From contig CM055745.1 in NCBI GenBank assembly GCA_029465975.1, forward strand, positions 5,022,204 to 5,086,203: DNA of 64,000 nucleotides, read 5' to 3'. The stretch's first letter is position 1; each line of letters opens with the position of its first letter. The DNA comes from Dallia pectoralis. Taxonomy: Eukaryota; Chordata; Actinopteri; Esociformes; Umbridae. The translations under genes and the position numbers were made by a program. The notes beneath the pieces are model-generated. The model did no database searches. It was not told where the DNA came from and saw only the letters and a list, made by a program, of their open reading frames with translations. Shown here piece by piece: positions 57,071-64,000 of the stretch.

Positions 57071-59609
57071 GTTCTTTATTGTGCTTCATTTCTACACCTT
57101 AATTGCTACCTTAATAGTGAGTGCAGTTTTGTTGATGCTTGGATCACAGCTGTAATTCTGTTTGGATCAGTCCATATCAGGCCATACATTAGGAAAGAGA
57201 GCAACCTCTTCAGCCAATAAACACATTTGAACTTGCAGGGACTTGACCCGCCGCCACAAGTAGTTGCTGAAGTGCAACAAGAGAAGGCAGTCCTGTCCAA
57301 CCCACCCCCCAACCCACCCACCCACCCAGGACACTCCGAAGCTGTCACTATATGTGTCAATGAGGAAACCCGGTAGAAATATGACGGATATTGTGAGAAG
57401 GTACGCAGTCCATACTGCCGGGGGCCCAACTCGACACTGGAGAGATGTTGTCCATGTTTTATGATGTGTTAAAAGACACAGTATCACAATCATCCCTCAG
57501 TGTGTCAGTCAGGTGTTGAGCGACTATGTAGAAATGTTGAAACCGATTTATCAGCGTGAGTCATCATACAGATTTATGGCGTCGGGGCGATCTGGAAGCT
57601 TGCCGTTAGCTAATATCTCTAAAAAGAATCGCTGTCGTTTTTTATTCCGCACGAAATCGACTGGAACACCCACTCATGGACCAACCAGAGCAGAGTGAAC
57701 CTAAAAGGTCCGCCGTGGAAAAATATACTGTGTACGTCCACAGCATCCCCAATGGTCACGCACAGACAGATCCAACTGAACCCTGTGAGATGTCCTCAGA
57801 AGTCCAAGTCCTGGCCCACTGGCGTCAGGCGACAGAAACAAGACTAACCTTGTTCCCTCTTCAGAGTGATCTTTCACCCCGGGGGGAACGAGGCTCTTGG
57901 TATAGCCCCGCAGGACAGCCCCCCGTGTCCAGCATATGTGACCTGCCCCGGGCAGCAGCGCTCCACCGTGTGAGAGCTCACTGTCACCTCTGCCGGGGAG
58001 TTTGGGTATGAGAGCAAGACATGTGTCGACACCGCGTCCTTAAAACCGTCTGCCCCTAGCTCTATCCAGACAATAACCTTATGCTGTAGTCAGCCCATCT
58101 GGAGCAGGACGCCTGGGTTTTCTCGAGGTTTAGTTTAGTTTAGTTTAGTTTAATAATAATAGTAAACTTCATTTTCTATGGTGCCTTTATAAGCAGCATC
58201 TCACCGCGTTTTTAACACAAAAGCAAACAGATACCAATGCAGCCAAAACATGCAGTAAAAGACGAATCGGAAGAAAAATGTGTTTTAAGAGATTTAAAAA
58301 GACTGAAAGATTGAGCATGCCTGACCAGAATGGAAAAAGGGTTCAATAGCGTGTTACTGATGGTGGTAACAAAAGGCCCTGTCACCCATAGAGCGTCAAC
58401 CAGAAGTAGGAACTGTTAACAAACCAGAATCAGAGGAGCGAAGGTTATGTCTTTATTTACTTCATGATACCTGTCCTCCAATAAAGGCTTCAGTTTAATG
58501 TACCTGTTGTCATTTAAGATTATATTGCCTTGGCATTTTTATGAATCCACCTGTACAAAACTGAGTCTATGGAATGCTTTTAAGTGGCAGGTGGGACCAT
58601 GGTTCTCCAATACTGTACACACCAGAACACGGTTCTCCTCACCTAGTCACCAGACCACAGTACTCCTCTACACACCAGAACACGGTTCCCCTCCTCAACA
58701 CAACATAACAACATAATATATGGCTTTGTGACTACCAATGACTCGCGCGCACTTAACCCCCTGTATGTGCTGTGTGCGGGAAAACAACATTCTAACGAGG
58801 GAATGAAGCCATGCAACAAAACACCCTGCACTTAAACGTAAACCAATTGAGTACTTTCAGCGGTGAAAAGTTGAACAAATTGGGTAACAAACTACCGCTA
58901 ACAAAAATACATCCGGTAACAAATTCCGAACATATCTAATACTGAAAGTAGCCTTTGTGTGGTCGGGACATGTACTTCGAAAGTACAATAAATATGTGTA
59001 TTTTGTGCAAAATCTGGAATTTGTTTTGATGCGTTTAGAACACCTCTTGGTTACCTACTAGAAATCAGCAAGTTATAATTCAGTTCATGGCTTTGGATCA
59101 CTACAACCCCCACTGATGTGAGTGGCTTTCATTGGTGCTAAAAATAATGCGTTTGCCACTTGCGCCGCTATAACAGGATTTAATTGGCATTGGCTACAAG
59201 AATTGGAAAGATTTGACTTAATTATCTGTTTTATTATATGAACACCTCTGTTGTTTAGCTAACCACCATACCAGCAGTATATCAACACCTCTGTTGTTTA
59301 GCTAACCACCATACCAGCAGTATTTCAACACCTCTGTTGAGACATTTCATGTGAATGTGTAGTCTCTCCCTTTTAATGGAGATACCATATAACTGGGGCC
59401 ATTTCATGTGAATGTGTAGTCTCTCTGTTTTGATGGAGATACCACATAACTGGGGCAAAGATTTCTTTCCTCCACGCTTTTGTTTTGCTGAGCAGACAGC
59501 CCCCAAAGAGAAATCCCATTTCAAATTAAATTTGAATGACCCCCCAAGCTCATAAACAGTAAGTCTCCTGACAGCGTAATTTATAATTCAGTGCTGTAGA
59601 AGAGGCTCC
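57071..59609. other. No gene recognised
   Basis: Contains a C-rich CCCACCCACCCACCCAG tract near 57313 and a short (GTTTA)n microsatellite at about 58125-58150. A plus-strand frame of 111 codons (57676-58011) has no recognised domain. A short direct repeat with ACACCTCTGTTGTTTAGCTA occurs near 59241 and 59284. Confidence 0.4.
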
Positions 59610-59616
59610 AGGGCCA

Positions 59617-59722
59617 TCAGAATGTATCAGAATGTATCAGAATGTATTATAATGTATCAGAAAGTATCAGAACGTATCAGAATGTTTCAGAATGTATCAG
59701 AAAGTATCAGAAAGTATCATAA
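59617..59722 (+). repeat. 10-bp minisatellite (ATCAGAATGT), about 10 units
   Basis: Units of GTATCAGAAT with A/G and C/T changes. A few more units continue after the SINE at 59984-60012, so the SINE landed inside this array. Confidence 0.9.
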
Positions 59723-59723
59723 T

Positions 59724-59982
59724 GGCGGCAGTGGCTCAGTGGGTTGAGTTGGTTGTCTATCAATCGGAAAGTTCGTGGTTCGATCCCCGGTTCCTCCTGG
59801 GAAATTGTTGAGGTGTCCATGAGCAAGACACCTAACCCCAGCTGCTCCTGGCGAGCCTGCAGTCGCCTTGCATGGTAGACGCGGTCGTCAGTGAATGAAT
59901 GAGTGAATGAATGGGGAATGTGACGCAGGATCTGTAAAGCGCTTTGGATAAAAGCGCTATATAAAAGCGCAGCATTTACCAT
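59724..59982 (+). mobile_element. tRNA-derived SINE
   Basis: The 5' part carries an RNA polymerase III A box (GTGGCTCAGTGGG, about 59731) and B box (GGTTCGATCCCC, about 59777), as in a tRNA. A core with GAGCAAGACACCTAACCCCA and a 3' region GTAAAGCGCTTTGGATAAAA then GCGCTATATAAAAGCG and ATTTACCAT follow, the 3' layout of a common fish SINE. Inserted inside the ATCAGAATGT array. Confidence 0.88.
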
Positions 59983-61195
59983 AGAATGTATCAGAATGTA
60001 TCAAATGTACCAGAAGAGAAGAGAAGATGAGGGGGAGTAAATGGCACAATTTGCTTAAGTCTTTTGCGAATTATGGAGCAGAAGAATAACATATTATTCA
60101 AGTGTTGAATGTAAGATGAAAAAATGAAAAAAACCCTTTGATGAAGTTTAGTATATGTAGGATATGAAAATCAAGTCATTGTTTTACTGACGATATGCTT
60201 TATTTTGTATTATCAAAGCGAAAAGTAAAAAAACACCCTACGCATGATTTCAGTAAGCACACGTGTGTATTTCTCTTTGGACTGTGTGTCGTCGACACAT
60301 ATTGACCTGGTGTTACAGTAAGGCCTGTGAGTCGAACAGGAATTTGTGTGTAGACATGACGTATTGGTTCCACGTCGACGTTCTAACAACCTGCACGGAG
60401 GAGCAAAATTAAGGGGGATTTGAATTACACCTCCAGGATCGTGTCAGGTTATGCTGATGAGGACTGTGAGGAACAGAATGCATGGAGTGATGTCAGCAGC
60501 CAGGTCTACGTGACAGTCAGCACATTTAGTGAACAAAGGGACGCGTGGGGACTGTGCGCGTGTGTGTGTGAGCGTGCGTGCGTGCGCACGTGTGTGTGTG
60601 TGCGTGTTTGCGTGCGCACCTGTGCTGCATACATGCAGCGTTTGCAGCCTGGTGTTGTGGTGAGGGAATTCATCATGGCGGCCTAGCGTCATCAATAAAG
60701 AGGAGGTGTTGACGCGAAGAACACTTACCATGAGTGATCTGCTTTAATAACACATTTGTTTTTTTGTTTTTTTTCAGGGGCCCAAGCTGCAAAGCTGCAG
60801 AACCCAATTGGAATTGTTAGGTTTTTCTGGTTATTATTTTTCCTCCTTCACCGTTATTCCAAGTGCATCTGCTTCTGCCCTCTAAGGATTTCTGCCAGCT
60901 TGCAGGCTCATAGAGGGCTTGTTCAGACATACGCACAGCGATTTTGTGTCTACTGGCCAATCCCATTAGCGCCAACATTGGGTCGGAGCTGCAATTTTCT
61001 AATGCTTATAACCTTAACTCTGATTGCCCCAAAGACCTAAAACTGGTCTCAAAGGATTCAAAGCAGATGCTGAACAACACCCCGTTTTAATTTAATCCAA
61101 ACTAAATTGTATTACATTTTCTGAACAAGTTTACATAGGCTACAGAAGTTATAATAATATAATCTTATCGAAATATAATTAAGCCTCACAAAAGT
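59983..61195. other. No gene recognised
   Basis: Includes a GTGTGTGCGTGC microsatellite at about 60555-60622. Open frames are short and unrecognised. Confidence 0.4.
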
Positions 61196-61432
61196 TATCA
61201 GGAAGCGACAGGGGGTATGTCAGCATACAGGAAGTGACGGGGTATGTCAGCATACAGGAAGTGACCGGGTATGGCAGCAAACAGGAAGTGACGGGGTATG
61301 TCAGCATACAGGAAGTGACGGGGTATGTCAGCAAACAGGAAGTGGCGGGGTATGTCAGCATACAGGAAGTGACGGGGTATGTCAGCATACAGGAAGTGAC
61401 GGGGTATGTCAGCAAACAGGAAGTGATGGTCA
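61196..61432 (+). repeat. 27-bp minisatellite, about 8.5 units, with an ETS-like motif in each
   Basis: The unit contains CAGGAAGTGACGGGGTATGT and CAGCATA or CAGCAAA. The 27-bp period gives stop-free frames on both strands (VTGYVSIQE type). Each unit has AGGAAGTGA, an ETS-family core. Confidence 0.95.
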
Positions 61433-62964
61433 CTCAGTGTCACCAAATGTGCCATGCATGGTTAAAATGAGGTTCAGTGGAGGGCTGCAGTGTTTGAAAC
61501 TACTCGGCAATGCAGGGAGGCTACATGTTGGGAGAAAAATATAATTACAATGTTGAAATGGCTTCAACTGCCTGGAAGTTGTACTGTATACATAATGACT
61601 TTTGAAGGTACTGGAAGTGCATTGCGGGTACTAGGAGGCGGCCGATTCAAATAGTTAAGCTAAGTTTGGTTTTGTTAGCGCTCTGAATTAATTAACAGAA
61701 CGAGACCTGGTGTGTTTAGTCTTTCATTTAATAACAAGTTTATAGAAATTCTAAACTAATAATCTAAAATTATTTAAACACACAACCTTTCCATTTCTGT
61801 CTTAACAGGCCTGTCCTCAGATGGCTATCTCACTGATTGAAAAAAAGAAGAAATGAAAGATACAGTACAGCCATGTATCATAATGTACTGTCTCAGGTTA
61901 TGTCATGCAGAGCAAGGAATAGAATAATTATCTTAATGGACAGACATTCTGCCAGGGTGAGGCTGAGGAGAGACGTATTATTGACGAATAAGGTTGAACT
62001 GAAGAGAGACATTGAGTTGATATAGAAATATGCAATTAAGTTCAGATTCCAATGTGGCCACATATACAACAAGACAAATAGATAAATAACTTTCCTGGGG
62101 GTGCGTTTACTTTTTCACACGACTGTACGTGACAGGAACTACAATACAATAGTAACCAGGAAATACTATATTTGAACAACAATTTAAGGAATTCATTGCA
62201 GACTAGTACGGACAGCCTACGAGATGACAGGCCATGGTTATAGGTTCGACCGTGCGTTGGCAGACATTGGTTGATGTGTTGAGTACAAAATCTAAAGGGT
62301 TCCTTGTGACTAAAACCACTAGTCATTGCAGGCTCACTCTTTTCCAAAAAAGTGTCTCTATAAAGTCAAAAGATATGAATTATGAAACAACCCCCAAATA
62401 CACGGTCAGGAATTCTGCCATCGTTGAAGCAATACTTACTTACGGCTGCCACAACAATCCTCTCTGTTCCGTCTTCAGACCTTCATGGATAATCAAACAT
62501 GTCAGAAGCAGAAAGCTCTTGGGAACGCTGTGTTTGTCTTTGACTGTTTTGTATGAATATATAAATACTGGAGCGTCTACCACATCTTTTATACTGACAC
62601 GTGTTTCCCCTCCATGGATGGCAACATAGACAGACAGAGGCGCGTGGGCCGTGGCAACACCTCAACAAATGTCCAAGAATATACTGTATTGACCTTGAAT
62701 CCATTAGATTTGCTCAACTCTCTTTTATCCCCTCTTGCCTATGCTTTATGCAGGTCAAAGGTCATCCATGACTGGCACATTGTTGGCCTCCACCAAAAAT
62801 GTAATTGTTGGCTGCATTGTTGTGAGGACAGGGTTTGAAGTGTTGGTAATTGAATATGGCTGCCCTGACTCATCGCACGATAGCAACTCTTGTGGCTTGG
62901 GTGTCTCTGAGCTCAATTAAGATAAAGGCCAGACAGACATGACATCCTGCTCTAGTTAGCTGCT
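61433..62964. other. No gene recognised
   Basis: AT-rich sequence. Plus-strand frames of up to 131 codons (62234-62629) show no domain and are overlapped on the minus strand. Confidence 0.4.
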
Positions 62965-64000
62965 CTAGTGTTATAACATGACATCACAGTAAGCAGTGTA
63001 ATAACATGACATCACAGTAAGCAGTGTAATAACATGACATCACAGTAAGCAGTGTAATAACATGACATCACAGTAAGCAGTGTAATAACATGACATCACA
63101 GTAAGCAGTGTAATAACATGACATCACAGTAAGCACTGTAATAACATGACATCATAGTAAGCAGTGTAATAACATGAAATCACAGCAAGCAGTGTAATAA
63201 CATGACATCACAGTAAGCAGTGTAATGATATGACATCACAGTAAGCAGTGTAATAACATGACATCACAGTAAGCAGTGTAATAACATGACATAACCGTAA
63301 GCAGTGTAATAACATGACATCACAGTAAGCACTGTAATAACATGACATCACAGTAAGCAGTGTAATAACATGACATCACAGTAAGCAGTGTAATAACATG
63401 ACATCACAGTAAGCAGTGTAATAACATGACATCACAGTAAGCAGTGTAATAACATGACATCACAGTAAGCAGTGTAATAACATGACATCACAGTAAGCAG
63501 TGTAATAACATGACATAACCGTAAGCAGTGTAATAACATGACATCACAGTAAGCAGTGTAATAACATGACATCACCGTAAGCAGTGTAATAACATGACAT
63601 CACAGTAAGCACTGTAATAACATGACATCACAGTAAGCAGTGTAATGACATGACATCACAGTAAGCAGTGTAATAACATGGCATCATAGTAAGCAGTGTA
63701 ATAACATGACATCACAGTAAGCAGTGTAATAACATGGCATCACAGTAAGCAGTGTAATAACATGACATCACAGTAAGCAGTGTAATAACATGACATAACA
63801 GTAAGCAGTGTAATAACATGACATCACAGTAAGCAGTGTAATAACATGACATCACAGTAAGCAGTGTAATGACATGGCATCATAGTAAGCAGTGTAATAA
63901 CATAAAATCACAGCAAGCAGTGTAATAACATGACATCACAGCAAGCAGTGTAATAACATGACATCACAGTAAGCACTGTAATAACATGACATCATAGTAA
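62965..64000 (+). repeat. 28-bp minisatellite running off the right edge, about 37 units
   Basis: The unit is CAGTGTAATAACATGACATC plus ACAGTAAG. Variants (CACTG, CATAGT, TAACCG, ATGGCAT, GATATG) recur in the same order, so blocks as well as single units have been copied. The array continues beyond the window. Confidence 0.97.

Noticed and set aside
59724..59800. A functional tRNA gene
   Set aside because: A and B boxes are present, but they belong to a SINE with a long non-tRNA body, and no intact cloverleaf is evident.
62965..64000. CRISPR-like array
   Set aside because: Units are contiguous with no unique spacers and the context is a vertebrate genome. The same holds for the other arrays.

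Overview
This window is eukaryotic, very probably teleost fish. The one gene recognised with confidence is split by introns with GT..AG junctions. The rest is degenerate Tc1-like, hAT, RTE-type and other retroelement copies typical of fish genomes, plus an unusual amount of minisatellite DNA. The species cannot be fixed from the sequence alone.

Protein-coding content: the plus-strand gene det1 (DET1, partner of COP1 in the DDB1-CUL4 ubiquitin ligase) is complete in five coding exons (9995-10723, 10824-11177, 11420-11610, 11720-11911, 15992-16181). They join in phase to a 551-residue protein. A GC-rich, ETS-motif-bearing upstream region (about 8790-9173) looks like its promoter and 5'-untranslated exon. 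Its last intron holds a 1.55-kb minisatellite of about 40 units and a dead Tc1 transposon. A weak candidate first exon of a minus-strand gene, with a perfect CRE upstream, lies at 804-957. No other host gene is supported.

Layout: 1-8790 is mostly featureless flank; 8790-16650 is det1; 17030-18365 is a LINE remnant; 18655-19275, 23740-24060 and 24762-24990 are Tc1-like remnants; 21490-23200 and 25517-26477 are minisatellites. At 30433-33213 a 2.8-kb element with CACTG-type terminal inverted repeats contains spliced minus-strand coding remnants and a 42-bp minisatellite. At 34774-38109 lies a full-length but frameshifted RTE-type LINE with a 10-bp target-site duplication, followed by a 272-bp x 4 tandem repeat. 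At 39355-44194 four inverted-repeat elements are nested like Russian dolls; the two innermost are hAT elements, each with a perfect 8-bp target-site duplication. The second shell carries a small split minus-strand gene of unknown family.

From 44.5 kb to the end the window is dominated by minisatellites with units of 10, 20, 21-23, 57/49, 50, 30, 27 and 28 bp. One of these, a 3.7-kb array, contains the same solo LTR three times with the same 5-bp duplication, so the LTR inserted once and was then copied by array expansion. A tRNA-derived SINE and a Tc1-type MITE are also present. By my rough count about a fifth of the window is tandem repeat.

The most novel material is the pair of inverted-repeat elements (30433-33213 and 40169-43917). 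Both carry small intron-containing minus-strand genes that are not recognisable transposases, and both are decayed.
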